Shown here: one piece after another, positions 36,193 through 45,575 of the stretch
Position numbering within the stretch: position 1 is the first letter of the stretch
Layout of the letters: the number at the start of each line of letters is the position of its first letter
The notes under the pieces: generated by a model
Seen by the model: the letters and a program-made list of their open reading frames with translations, nothing else
Told to the model about the DNA's origin: nothing
Database searches by the model: none
NCBI GenBank assembly: GCA_025963645.1
Contig: JAOQAI010000016.1
Coordinates: 124,001-188,000 of the forward strand
From: Flaviaestuariibacter sp.
Lineage (GTDB): Bacteria; Bacteroidota; Bacteroidia; Chitinophagales; Chitinophagaceae
Reading direction: 5' to 3'
Length of the DNA stretch: 64,000 bases
Made by a program: the position numbers and the translations under genes

Positions 36193-38676
36193 TTATGTGT
36201 TCTTCTTTTTTCTCCACTTCTTGAAATCCAGGTAATCAAGGAAATAGATAACTCGCACAGAGAGGTTATTGCTGTGAGGGCTTTCCAAGGTAATGCCAAG
36301 GTTTTTGAAGTACGCATGATTAGCGATATTAGCATCGTTGAAATTTTCATTCTTCCAGACGATGTTGATAAAGCTACCCGGAGCAAACTGTCGAACATAT
36401 TCAGCAAACAAAATGAATTGGTTGAAGGTTCCGGTTCTATTCCGATACTTCGTCCGTGGCGAGTAGCTTTCTAGCTCCCCATCGCTTTTCAAATAAAAAT
36501 ATTGTTGATTGTCGACTTCGCTCCAATAATGACGGATATTAAGATTAATACCAGACTTATTGTTGAAGCTATACTTAGCTCGCACACTATGCTCCGTAGT
36601 GATGCGGTTGCGAACGGCGAATACCCGCACCGGAATCAAACCGGATCCTACCAGCATTGAATCACGGCCATCGAAACCGACATTATGCCGGAAAGGCTGG
36701 TAGCTGATGTCATGACTGATGGAAAGCTTGTCGCTGAAACGATACCGCTGACCGATGGAAAAATAATAACTGCGCCCTTTATAACGTTCGTGGTGAGCGC
36801 CATTTAATGAACCGTACAAAGAATATTTTTTTGCATTATTAGTCTCAAACCAAACTTCGGCAATGGCTCTGCGGGAAACCCGGAAAGGATCTTTTCCCCC
36901 GGTTTGCGCTTCAAAGAAATTATTAGCTTCGGGGTTATAGCCTACGAATCCGCCAACCCACCATAAGTTTTTAAGTTGCGCATTGGTATTCACATTTGTA
37001 AAGAAACTTTGGTATTTATTACCCGTAAAGGTGCGGCTGTAGCCCGCATTGTAATTGACTCGCAGCTGATTATACCACTTGCCAGGTTTGGTCCACCGAT
37101 AGCCTAAAAATAAATAGTGATCTAAATAATTACTGGTTGTTTGAAAGCCCAAATCACCTTGGTTGTAATGTTGATTAATAAGTTCCTGGGAAATATTAAA
37201 GATGAATTGCCCTCCTGTTTTTCCGAAACCTAAACTGTGATTGTAACCGGTCTTGTAATCACCCCCGGGAGCTGATAACTTACTAACAGCAAACTTTCCG
37301 TTCCAATTGTAAGTGTTCTTTTTATTATTGATATTAAACAAACCAGCTGTGACATTCGCATCGCGGCTGCTTCCGTTCCGCAATACATTCGTATTTACCA
37401 ATGAGACCGAAGAATTGTTCTTCATCGTTTGATCAAACACCAAGATGTTGTAATTGGTTAATGGACCCGTTTCTATTTTACGGCGGTTTCCAGTGGCCTT
37501 ATCCTCTACTTCCGCAAACATGGCTTTGCTCACTGCATTAAAAACACCAATTCCCAATCCACTTTTTGTGCGGCCAGAGAGTTTGGTTGCATTCACTAAT
37601 TTCGATTGGGAGGGACTTACCAATAAGGTATCAACGTCGGTATTTATAGCAAATCCCCTTCCATAATTAAAAGGCGTACCTCCAACCCGTCTGGAGTAAA
37701 AAAGATTTCCTTTATTAAATAACTCAGTACCCTCTATAAAAAATGGACGGTTCTCCTGGTACTGCACTTCAAACGGTGAAAGATTTAGTACCTGGGGATC
37801 GCTCGGCACCTGCCCGAAATCCGGGATCAGCGTTACATCAAGCGTAAAGCTTTCGCTCACACCATACTTTACATCCATACCGCCATTGACGGAAGTGGTC
37901 AGGTCTTTAATGTTTTTATTGCCCGTTGCCTTTTTAGCTGCATAGTGATTAGCATAAGCCGAAAAATAGGGTGAGAAAGAAAGACGGATCGGCGATTCAA
38001 TTTTGCCAATGCCCGTCCATTCGCCTTCCTGGTTGATGAAACCATTCTTTTGCGGATCAACTGGATTCCACATAAATTGCTGACTGGTTTTATTGCGTTT
38101 GCGTGTAATATTTAAACCCCAGGTTTGTGTTTCCTTGCTTACAAAGCGGAGAGCTGAATAAGGGATGCGCATTTCAAAAGACCAACCATCCCCATGAATT
38201 TTTGCCTCGCTGTCCCAAACAGCATTCCATGAACCGTCCTCATTTCCATCACCGGAATATCTAGCGTCATACTGCTCGCCATAAGGCGTTACATAAAACC
38301 CCACCGCATTAATCTTGTCATTGTAAGTATCCAGAATTACACCTACAAAATCATTCACTCCTACTCTGTCCCGTCCAATCAATTCTCTCGAGATAGAGTC
38401 CTTGGTTTTTTCGTGGCAGTAGCCGCCTATATAAACAGACGTGTTATCGTAAAGAATATAAATCTCAGTTTTGTTCCGCTCTTTAGCACCGGCATTTGGA
38501 CGCCATTCCACAAAATCAGTTGCCGGAATTGCTTCCTTCCAGGCAGCTTCATCAATGTTGCCATCTATCTTAAAGCTGACAGTGGTTCTTTTGGCAGGCA
38601 ATTGTCGGACGGATTGTTGGGCATGGGCAGCCATCCCCAATCCTGTTATAAGGAAAACTAAATAAAGACAGCGCAT
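36193..38676 (-). CDS. DUF5916 outer-membrane-type protein with CBM9-like domain
   Basis: About 827 residues from the ATG at 38676 (a TTG start would add six). The signal peptide is M-R-C-L-Y-L to A-H-A-Q. Residues about 25-210 form a CBM9-like beta-sandwich: I-D-G-N-I-D-E-A-A-W, W-G-L-N-I-T-R, F-E-M-R-I-P-Y-S-A-L-R-F. From about 230 on, the DUF5916 region begins (F-S-P-Y-F-S-A-Y, Q-V-P-S-D-P, E-N-R-P-F-F-I-E-G). Alternating aromatic beta strands then run to the C-terminus, so an outer-membrane barrel is probable. Substrate unknown; carbohydrate or cell-wall fragments are guesses. Confidence 0.88.
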   Translation of the reverse strand: MRCLYLVFLITGLGMAAHAQQSVRQLPAKRTTVSFKIDGNIDEAAWKEAIPATDFVEWRPNAGAKERNKTEIYILYDNTSVYIGGYCHEKTKDSISRELIGRDRVGVNDFVGVILDTYNDKINAVGFYVTPYGEQYDARYSGDGNEDGSWNAVWDSEAKIHGDGWSFEMRIPYSALRFVSKETQTWGLNITRKRNKTSQQFMWNPVDPQKNGFINQEGEWTGIGKIESPIRLSFSPYFSAYANHYAAKKATGNKNIKDLTTSVNGGMDVKYGVSESFTLDVTLIPDFGQVPSDPQVLNLSPFEVQYQENRPFFIEGTELFNKGNLFYSRRVGGTPFNYGRGFAINTDVDTLLVSPSQSKLVNATKLSGRTKSGLGIGVFNAVSKAMFAEVEDKATGNRRKIETGPLTNYNILVFDQTMKNNSSVSLVNTNVLRNGSSRDANVTAGLFNINNKKNTYNWNGKFAVSKLSAPGGDYKTGYNHSLGFGKTGGQFIFNISQELINQHYNQGDLGFQTTSNYLDHYLFLGYRWTKPGKWYNQLRVNYNAGYSRTFTGNKYQSFFTNVNTNAQLKNLWWVGGFVGYNPEANNFFEAQTGGKDPFRVSRRAIAEVWFETNNAKKYSLYGSLNGAHHERYKGRSYYFSIGQRYRFSDKLSISHDISYQPFRHNVGFDGRDSMLVGSGLIPVRVFAVRNRITTEHSVRAKYSFNNKSGINLNIRHYWSEVDNQQYFYLKSDGELESYSPRTKYRNRTGTFNQFILFAEYVRQFAPGSFINIVWKNENFNDANIANHAYFKNLGITLESPHSNNLSVRVIYFLDYLDFKKWRKKKNT

Positions 38677-38774
38677 TGGTTGAGGTTTTGTCAATACGAA
38701 ATTAGACGTACTAAAATGTACTTATGTTACCGTTTGTGTAGGAAAATCTCTTTTTCCCATTTTCTTAACAAGGC

Positions 38775-40610
38775 TTACTTGTCCAAGAAATCCTGAAAGG
38801 TTTGTTGTTGCAGGGCTTTACCGGCATTGATAATGTTGGAGGAGAGTATGCCCCTTTTTGCTACTATTGTTTTGCCCACGTTATCAAAAATAAAACCTGA
38901 CGATGGCTGCAAATAGCCGAAGCCGTTATTAAAGGAAAAAAAGGCCCACGGCTTCGTATCAGTGGAAAAAATGTTTTTGCTGAATGGGAAGCTTTTAACG
39001 TCAACACCTGTTTGACTACCTAAAGAAGTTGCTATATCTAATTGAGAAATAATCTTATCCATCACCCAGCCCTTTTCCTTCACGGCGCCCCCTAACCAAA
39101 GCATTGGAGTAATAAATCGTTCAAACTCATTTTCGGTTGCTGGTAAACGATGTCCATGATCGCCCACGATCACCATTAAAGTATTCCTCCACCAAGGTTG
39201 CTTTTGGCAATTATCAATAAATTCACCTATAACGTTGTCGGTATAATGTAATGAGTTCAGAAATTTGTTAGTATCATCCTTTCCGTCAAATACAACGGGC
39301 ACCGGTGTTTCAAAAGGTTCATGACTGGTGAGTGTAAGCCAAGTGGCAAAAAAAGGTGTGGAAGTTTGGGCCAGATCAGCTAATACACGGTTGCCGACAA
39401 CGCCATCATGTGCTCCCCACTTGGAGTTTTGATCCTTCTTGGCAAAGCTGTGAATATCTACGATCGGATCAAAACCACTTTGCAGCAAATAGGATTTTAT
39501 GTTGGCAAACTCTGTTTCCCCGCCATAATAAAATGAGGTTTGGTACCCTTTGGCTTTGAAGGATTGACTAAGCGACATTACCTTTACTGATTTGCCTGGA
39601 AAGCGCACGATGGATGTTTGCGGCAAAGCCGGGTAGCCGCTTAAAATAGCGGATAGTCCTCTGTCTGTACGGTCACCACTGGCATAGACATTACTAAAAT
39701 AAATGCCTGCCTTTTTAAGCTGGTTAAAATGGGGTGTTACTTCCTTGCCATCAATTGAAAGCTTGGTAGCTTTTGCAGTGAAGCTTTCCCAAATGATGAA
39801 AATGATATTTGGTGATGGCGTATTGAGCACTTGTTTCGCTGTTCCTCCTGAAATATATAAGCTATCGACTGCCCTTTTTGCTGATTCAGTAGAAAGGTAT
39901 AAGTAAGGATTTTTAGTAGTTGATGTTTTATCCATTACCCCATAAAGCAGGTTCCAGTGAGCATTGATAGCGGCTTGGTTCGCAAAGAGATTCGAGGAAA
40001 AGTAGACGCTGCTCTGGTTCATCGGCGTTAGCCCAAATCCTCCCCGAATGGGAATAGCTAGACAGGCGCTGAAGGCGAGTACAAGAAGGCCACTCCAAAC
40101 TTTTTTTTCATCGCCTTGTAAATACTGGCTCAAATTTTTTAGCCACCGGAATAATAACAGGCAGAGAACACAATAGATAAAAACAAATAGTGCCAGTATC
40201 CAGAAAACAGGCAAGTGGCTAACTGATGCCCAAGCCTCCTTTGGAGAGTCCAAGTATTTTAGAACACTGGCATCTAAGCGAAAGCCCCAGACTTTATACG
40301 ACTCCAAGTCGGCGATAGTGATGATTAGCAATAAAAATAACAGAATGCCAGAATAGGCCTGATAAATGCCTGCGCGCCGAAAAAAAGGAACAAAAACACT
40401 TGTCAAAACAAACAAGCAAAGGGGTACCATTAAATAGCCAGCCATCGATAAATCCATCCGGGCTCCATACAACAAACTGTAAACGGTGGTACTAAATGAA
40501 AGACCACGGGTCTTCGAAAAATGATAACCCAAGAAGAGCAGCCGTGCCGCTTCAAAGAAAAGAACGAGCGAAACCAAGTATAGAAATAAAAACTTAAGTC
40601 TGCCTAACAT
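38775..40610 (-). CDS. LTA synthase/MdoB-type sulfatase-fold transferase
   Basis: A 611-residue membrane enzyme with about five N-terminal helices (residues 8-180) and a periplasmic alkaline-phosphatase-superfamily domain. The metal site begins with N-I-I-F-I-I-W-E-S-F near 270, the catalytic threonine is in S-G-D-R-T-D-R-G-L-S, and G-D-H-G-H-R-L-P near 495 supplies late metal ligands. Family members transfer phosphoglycerol or phosphoethanolamine to glycans or lipids. Bacteroidota make no lipoteichoic acid, so the acceptor is unknown. It lies downstream of nusG behind a terminator. Confidence 0.88.
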   Translation of the reverse strand: MLGRLKFLFLYLVSLVLFFEAARLLFLGYHFSKTRGLSFSTTVYSLLYGARMDLSMAGYLMVPLCLFVLTSVFVPFFRRAGIYQAYSGILLFLLLIITIADLESYKVWGFRLDASVLKYLDSPKEAWASVSHLPVFWILALFVFIYCVLCLLLFRWLKNLSQYLQGDEKKVWSGLLVLAFSACLAIPIRGGFGLTPMNQSSVYFSSNLFANQAAINAHWNLLYGVMDKTSTTKNPYLYLSTESAKRAVDSLYISGGTAKQVLNTPSPNIIFIIWESFTAKATKLSIDGKEVTPHFNQLKKAGIYFSNVYASGDRTDRGLSAILSGYPALPQTSIVRFPGKSVKVMSLSQSFKAKGYQTSFYYGGETEFANIKSYLLQSGFDPIVDIHSFAKKDQNSKWGAHDGVVGNRVLADLAQTSTPFFATWLTLTSHEPFETPVPVVFDGKDDTNKFLNSLHYTDNVIGEFIDNCQKQPWWRNTLMVIVGDHGHRLPATENEFERFITPMLWLGGAVKEKGWVMDKIISQLDIATSLGSQTGVDVKSFPFSKNIFSTDTKPWAFFSFNNGFGYLQPSSGFIFDNVGKTIVAKRGILSSNIINAGKALQQQTFQDFLDK

Positions 40611-40626
40611 GGCTGTAATAATAAAT

Positions 40627-40660
40627 TAAAAAGCCACTCTTTTTACAGAATGGCTTTTTA
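40627..40660 (-). terminator. Intrinsic terminator after nusG
   Basis: A 14-bp stem with one mismatch (taaaaagccactct with agaatggcttttta), 6-base loop, T-tract on the minus strand. It separates nusG from the LTA-synthase-like gene. Confidence 0.88.
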
Positions 40661-40676
40661 AAATAAATATTGAATA

Positions 40677-41264
40677 TTAATTCATCTTCTCTACCTGCAT
40701 GTAGTTCAATTCTACAGGCGTGGAGCGTCCGAATATTTTCACGGTAACTTTCAGTTTCTTCTTCTCATCATTGACCTCTTCGATGGTACCGTTGAAGTCG
40801 TTGAAAGGTCCTTCGATGATCTTGATGGTTTCGCCAACAATGAAAGGCTCACTCATGGTAGCACCACCCGCTTCTGCCATTTCATCCATCTTACCCAGCA
40901 TCTTGTTCACTTCGGCTTTGCGCAGGGCAATGGGGTTTTCCTTACCTAAGAAATGGATAACGTTAGTTGTGTTTTTAATAATGTCGCGAAGATCATCGCT
41001 TAATTTACCATCGGCGATCTCGATCATTACATAGCCAGGATAATAGTTGCGTTCCCGCATTACTTTTTTACCAGCCTGCACTTTATACACCTTTTCTACC
41101 GGCAGAAAAATTTGCTTTACTACATCAGCATAACCACGGGATACCTCTTTGTCGAGATATTCCTTCACCTTGCGTTCTTTTCCACTCACTACACGCAACA
41201 CATACCATTTGGTATTTTCCTGCTGTTGTGGTTGTTCCGTGCCTTGTGCAATTGTTTCTTCCAT
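40677..41264 (-). CDS. nusG: Transcription termination/antitermination protein NusG
   Basis: A 195-residue NusG, which binds RNA polymerase through its N-terminal domain and Rho or ribosomal protein S10 through its KOW domain. The NGN domain opens with K-W-Y-V-L-R-V-V-S-G-K-E (19-30); the KOW part is V-G-E-T-I-K-I-I-E-G-P-F-N-D-F-N-G near 143-159. It starts 2 bases after secE. In most bacteria rplK follows; here a terminator and an unrelated gene follow. Confidence 0.97.
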   Translation of the reverse strand: MEETIAQGTEQPQQQENTKWYVLRVVSGKERKVKEYLDKEVSRGYADVVKQIFLPVEKVYKVQAGKKVMRERNYYPGYVMIEIADGKLSDDLRDIIKNTTNVIHFLGKENPIALRKAEVNKMLGKMDEMAEAGGATMSEPFIVGETIKIIEGPFNDFNGTIEEVNDEKKKLKVTVKIFGRSTPVELNYMQVEKMN

Positions 41265-41266
41265 CC

Positions 41267-41458
41267 TTAGAACATTTTGTAGATAAAGCTCAAGCCACCT
41301 GCCGCTACAAAGTCCATCAGGCTTACCAAAGCGGTAATTACCAAAGTCGCTCCCAAAACAATCATAGTGGATTGCTGCAGCTGCTCCCAGTTAGGCCAGG
41401 TTACTTTCTGTGTCAGCTCTCTGAATGATTCGCTGAAGTACGTTGATACTTTGTTCAT
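41267..41458 (-). CDS. secE: Preprotein translocase subunit SecE
   Basis: A 63-residue single-helix subunit of the SecYEG channel. The amphipathic motif S-F-R-E-L-T-Q-K-V-T-W-P-N-W (10-23) is diagnostic, followed by one transmembrane helix (about 32-52). It lies between tRNA-Trp and nusG, the standard arrangement. Confidence 0.96.
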   Translation of the reverse strand: MNKVSTYFSESFRELTQKVTWPNWEQLQQSTMIVLGATLVITALVSLMDFVAAGGLSFIYKMF

Positions 41459-41465
41459 TTTGTTA

Positions 41466-41537
41466 GTTTAAGGTCTAAAGTCTTAAGTTTAAAGTTTGCA
41501 TAATCAGCACTAACCTTAAACCTTTAACTTTAAACTT
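41466..41537. repeat. Dyad element, same word family as 10.4/10.8 kb
   Basis: The left arm (41466-41497) is built from gtttaagg/taaagt/tttaaagt words and aligns with the left arm at 10360-10390. The right arm (41511-41537) is its complement; the best paired block is 41485-41496 with 41526-41537 (12 of 12). The element lies in the transcribed spacer between tRNA-Trp and secE. Confidence 0.75.
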
Positions 41538-41543
41538 CGTTCG

Positions 41544-41614
41544 CACGGGCACTAGGATTCGAACCCAGATCAAAGGTTTTGGAGACCCGTATGCTACCGT
41601 TGCACCATGCCCGT
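41544..41614 (-). tRNA. trnW: tRNA-Trp (CCA)
   Basis: 71 bases without encoded CCA. The acceptor stem ACGGGCA pairs with TGCCCGT, the D-arm GTGC pairs with GCAT, the anticodon loop CTCCAAA gives CCA, and the T-loop is GGTTCGAATCC. It lies between tuf and secE in the same transcript. Confidence 0.95.
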
Positions 41615-41701
41615 ATGAAAGCTAAGAGCTATTAGCGGTTAAACTAATAGCTCTTAGCGTTATGTTGCAAATATAAGATTCATTTGCGAATCCAGTGAAG
41701 C

Positions 41702-42892
<1,191 letters not shown>

Positions 42893-43067
42893 CTTATTTG
42901 TTTTTAGTTGTGGACTACAAATTAATATTTACCAAAACGCCTTCGCAGTTTTCACTTTGAAGGATATATTTATGTTGTCAGCTACAGGAACTTTATTGGG
43001 CTTCTGCGGCGTCGGACATCTTTACCTTTTATCGCTACCCGGCAAGCCGGGGGGCGTGGCTCTGGTG

Positions 43068-43139
43068 AGCCGTTAGTGAGAATCGAACTCACGACCTCAT
43101 CCCTACCAAGGATGTGCTCTACCCCTGAGCTACAACGGC
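43068..43139 (-). tRNA. trnT: tRNA-Thr (GGT)
   Basis: 72 bases. Acceptor GCCGTTG pairs with TAACGGC (one wobble pair), anticodon loop CTTGGTA gives GGT, and the T-arm reads GTGAGTTCGATTCTCAC. It is the last tRNA before tuf. Confidence 0.95.
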
Positions 43140-43223
43140 TTGTCAAAAAGTCAACAGTTGACCGTTGTTCGTTGACAGAGGCAACTCACTGTCATCTGTC
43201 ACCTTCTACTGACAATTCTACTG

Positions 43224-43296
43224 AGCGGAAGACGAGGCTCGAACTCGCCACCTATAGCTTGGAAGGCTATCGCTCTACCAAATGAGCTACTTCCGC
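43224..43296 (-). tRNA. trnG: tRNA-Gly (TCC)
   Basis: 73 bases. Acceptor GCGGAAG pairs with CTTCCGC, anticodon loop CTTCCAA gives TCC, and the T-arm reads GCGAGTTCGAGCCTCGT. Confidence 0.95.
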
Positions 43297-43302
43297 TTGA
43301 TT

Positions 43303-43400
43303 GATATGCAGATAGGTAAATATGCAGATTTGCAAATTGACTTATCGACATTCTCAAAGATCTTCATTTGCATATCTGCGTATCCGCACATTTGCAAATC
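43303..43400. repeat. Dyad element in the tRNA-Tyr/tRNA-Gly spacer
   Basis: Left arm 43303-43338 and right arm 43366-43400, built from the words atatgcagat and gatttgcaaat. Blocks 43327-43337 and 43390-43400 are perfect 11-base complements. Confidence 0.7.
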
Positions 43401-43406
43401 TTTCCG

Positions 43407-43489
43407 TGGGCAGGAGAGGATTCGAACCTCTGTAGTCGTAAGACAGTGGATTTACAGTCCACCCCATTTGGCCGCTCTGGTACCTGCCC
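43407..43489 (-). tRNA. trnY: tRNA-Tyr (GTA)
   Basis: 83 bases with a long variable arm. Acceptor GGGCAGG pairs with CCTGCCC, anticodon GTA in ACTGTAAAT, and the T-arm reads AGAGGTTCGAATCCTCT. Confidence 0.95.
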
Positions 43490-43495
43490 GTTTCT

Positions 43496-43569
43496 TAATT
43501 TATGATTTAATATTTCTAATTTAATATCAAGAGCGACCTATTAAACAATACTTCTTAAATCCTAAATCT
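43496..43569. repeat. AT-rich dyad element in the tRNA-Thr/tRNA-Tyr spacer
   Basis: Repeated words gatttaatat/ctaatttaat on the left (43496-43529) face attaaac/cttaaatcctaaatc on the right (43541-43569). Pairing is loose and the AT bias makes chance matches likely. Confidence 0.45.
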
Positions 43570-43574
43570 GCCTG

Positions 43575-43647
43575 AGCCGCTTGTCGGAGTCGAACCAACG
43601 ACCTACTGATTACAAATCAGTTGCTCTACCAACTGAGCTAAAGCGGC
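43575..43647 (-). tRNA. trnT: tRNA-Thr (TGT)
   Basis: 73 bases. Acceptor GCCGCTT pairs with AAGCGGC, anticodon loop TTTGTAA gives TGT, and the T-arm reads GTTGGTTCGACTCCGAC. It is the first gene of the tRNA-tuf-secE-nusG transcript. Confidence 0.95.
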
Positions 43648-43655
43648 TTGTTATA

Positions 43656-43740
43656 ATTAGCTGGTTAGATAGTCAGTTAATTAGCTAATGCAAAACGACC
43701 GTTTCATCAGCTAATCGGCTAATCATCACATTAGCTAATC
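43656..43740. repeat. Dyad element upstream of tRNA-Thr (TGT)
   Basis: Left arm 43656-43690 with the word ttagct repeated, right arm about 43709-43740 with agctaat repeated. Blocks 43680-43690 and 43729-43739 are perfect 11-base complements. It lies between the predicted promoter and the first tRNA, so it is in the leader RNA. Confidence 0.7.
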
Positions 43741-43773
43741 CATTTAAAGAACTACCCCTTGTTTTTGGGAAGG

Positions 43774-43804
43774 CAAAAGTAAAGGAAATCCCCGATTAGA
43801 AAAA
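43774..43804 (-). promoter_or_regulatory. Predicted promoter of the tRNA-tuf-secE-nusG operon
   Basis: On the minus strand: TTTT (43801-43804), a 19-base spacer, and TACTTTTG (43774-43781), a perfect -7 box. Spacing equals the Bacteroidota consensus. Confidence 0.6.
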
Positions 43805-43857
43805 AAACTTAGAAAAATTTATTGCAGAAATGTGGAAGAAGCGGGACAGGACATAAA

Positions 43858-43887
43858 ATAAAAAGACCTCCTTGTTGGGGGAGGTCT
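43858..43887 (-). terminator. Intrinsic terminator after hpf
   Basis: An 8-bp stem (agacctcc with ggaggtct), 8-base loop, U-tract on the minus strand. It separates hpf from the tRNA operon promoter. Confidence 0.85.
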
Positions 43888-43896
43888 CAATTCCGC

Positions 43897-44196
43897 TTAG
43901 GCGGCAAGCTTTTCTTTTCTACGTTTGATCTGGTTTACGAGTGAGTCAAATGCTTCATCAAAGGACACTTCGAAGGACTTGCTGGAAGACTTCACAAAGA
44001 AGTCGGCTTTGGGTACATGCACCCTTATCTCCGCCACTTTGTCTTTGATGTTGTGAACAATATTATCCAGTTTCAGAAACACATCCACTTTAATAATGCG
44101 GTCATGAAACTGTTCGAGCTTCGCGATCTTTTCCCGTACGTGTTCTACTAATTTCTGATCCGCATCAAAGTGCACTGTTTGAATGTGAAGGTTCAT
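43897..44196 (-). CDS. raiA: Ribosome hibernation-promoting factor (short HPF/RaiA type)
   Basis: A 99-residue protein of the RaiA/YfiA family, which binds the 30S decoding site in stationary phase and blocks translation. The beta-alpha-beta-beta-beta-alpha fold is visible: an F-D-A-D-Q-K-L-V-E-H-V-R-E-K helix, I-K-V-D-V-F-L-K-L, V-A-E-I-R-V-H-V-P, and a C-terminal helix ending in R-R-K-E-K. It is the short form without a dimerisation tail. It follows the xerC-like gene in the conserved rpsU-xerC-hpf order. Confidence 0.93.
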   Translation of the reverse strand: MNLHIQTVHFDADQKLVEHVREKIAKLEQFHDRIIKVDVFLKLDNIVHNIKDKVAEIRVHVPKADFFVKSSSKSFEVSFDEAFDSLVNQIKRRKEKLAA

Positions 44197-44329
44197 AGAA
44201 TCTATTTTAACGTGAAATAATAAGCAAAGAACTAAGACCTTTTTGCGGTCTTGTATGAAGTTAAGTCAAGCATAAACACCAACCACGATTTCAGAAAAAT
44301 ATTTATTTAACGGCAAGGATTGCTTCACC

Positions 44330-45223
44330 TCAGCCCTTCGGGTGAAAGTTTTTATGTACATTTTTAAGCTTGGCAATGGTATTATGCGTGTAAACCTGCG
44401 TTGCGGCTAAACTGCTATGTCCCAAGAGTTCTTTCACCGCGTTCAATTCTGCACCATTGTTGGTTAAATGTGTGGCGAAGCTGTGGCGGAGCACATGCGG
44501 ACTGCGCTTTTCAATTGTTGTGACCAAGGTCAGGTATTTTTTTACCGATGTGTAAACACTTCTGTGGGCGAGGGAGAGCCCCTTTTCGGTCACTAATAAT
44601 GTTTCCGAAGCTTCACCGAGCCCCTTCTTCTCCTTAATATAGGCTGCTATATCCTTAAGCAACGCATCACTGATTGGTATAATGCGCTCCTTATTGCCCT
44701 TTCCTAATACTTTCAGCGAATGGGATGCACTATTTATATTGGTCTCTTTTAGGCTCACCACTTCACTGAGACGCATGCCCGTATTGTATAATAGTAAGAG
44801 CAACAATCGTTCTGTCCTGCCCTTCCAATCGTCACTAAACTCCACGTGGTTAAAAAGTGTATGAATATCCTTGTCAGCCACAAACTGCGGCAGGCGTTTT
44901 TCATTTTTAGGCGCCACGATCTTTGCCATCGGCGTCTGCTCGATCAAGCCCAGTTTCATTTGGTATTTAAAAAAAGAACGCAACGTGGAGATTTTCCGGT
45001 TGATGGATTTGGCCGTTAGCTCCGCTTCTTTAAGCGAAGCCAGCCAGCTTCGGACCAGTGAATGCGTGATTTGCGCCAAAGGTGTAGGACCATACTCCAT
45101 CACTAAGTAGTCAAAAAAGGAAGTAAGGTCTGTTTGATAGGAAACAATGGTGTGTTGCGAATACCGTTTTTCAAACTTCAGATATTCCAGAAAGGATTGG
45201 ATAACCGGGTGGGAGGTCTGCAT
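44330..45223 (-). CDS. xerC: Tyrosine recombinase XerC/XerD type
   Basis: A 297-residue site-specific recombinase with an N-terminal SAM-like core-binding domain (about 5-95) and a C-terminal catalytic domain. Catalytic residues are all present: R151 (G-M-R-L-S-E), K175, H243 and R246 (H-V-L-R-H-S-F), H269 (L-L-G-H-S) and the nucleophile Y279. Location between rpsU and hpf is the usual chromosomal place in Bacteroidota, so it most likely resolves chromosome dimers and is not a phage integrase. Confidence 0.93.
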   Translation of the reverse strand: MQTSHPVIQSFLEYLKFEKRYSQHTIVSYQTDLTSFFDYLVMEYGPTPLAQITHSLVRSWLASLKEAELTAKSINRKISTLRSFFKYQMKLGLIEQTPMAKIVAPKNEKRLPQFVADKDIHTLFNHVEFSDDWKGRTERLLLLLLYNTGMRLSEVVSLKETNINSASHSLKVLGKGNKERIIPISDALLKDIAAYIKEKKGLGEASETLLVTEKGLSLAHRSVYTSVKKYLTLVTTIEKRSPHVLRHSFATHLTNNGAELNAVKELLGHSSLAATQVYTHNTIAKLKNVHKNFHPKG

Positions 45224-45230
45224 AAAGAAA

Positions 45231-45256
45231 TAGCTGCAAGCAGGTGCTTGCAGCTA
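45231..45256 (-). terminator. Hairpin between rpsU and xerC
   Basis: A 12-base perfect inverted repeat (tagctgcaagca with its complement) with two central bases, followed on the minus strand by a weak T-rich stretch. A terminator or attenuator for rpsU. Confidence 0.6.
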
Positions 45257-45281
45257 TAAATATCGGTGGAAAAGAGGAATA

Positions 45282-45479
45282 TTATCCTTCGATCTTGCCG
45301 CTGGCAATTTGTTGCTTATAGACAGCCTTCAGCACTTGGCCACGGCGTCTTACGGAAGGCTTAATAAAAGCCTGGCGTTCGCGCAACTGTAATAAGATCT
45401 TCGCTTTTTCAAACTTCTTCTTATACTTTTTCAGCGCCTTGTCTATGTTTTCGCAATCTTTTGAATCAATAATTAACAT
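45282..45479 (-). CDS. rpsU: 30S ribosomal protein S21
   Basis: A 65-residue basic protein from the ATG at 45479 (M-L-I-I-D-S-K-D). It keeps the family features: I-D-K-A-L-K-K-Y-K-K-K-F, L-R-E-R-Q-A-F and K-P-S-V-R-R-R. An upstream extension to 45563 has no S21 similarity. In Bacteroidota S21 takes part in sequestering the anti-Shine-Dalgarno tail of 16S rRNA, consistent with the near-absence of SD sequences here. It begins the leftward rpsU-xerC-hpf block and is divergent from ribE. Confidence 0.94.
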   Translation of the reverse strand: MLIIDSKDCENIDKALKKYKKKFEKAKILLQLRERQAFIKPSVRRRGQVLKAVYKQQIASGKIEG

Positions 45480-45575
45480 ACGGTTATACCCCCTTTTACT
45501 GTTTTCGGGATGCGAAGATAAGGACCTCTGGCATTTAAAACCAAAACAAAATGCAAAAACCACGAATTTCGCAGC

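Noticed and set aside
44330-45223. Phage or island integrase next to tRNA genes
   Set aside because: The gene sits in the conserved rpsU-xerC-hpf order and no att-like repeats of tRNA ends were seen.
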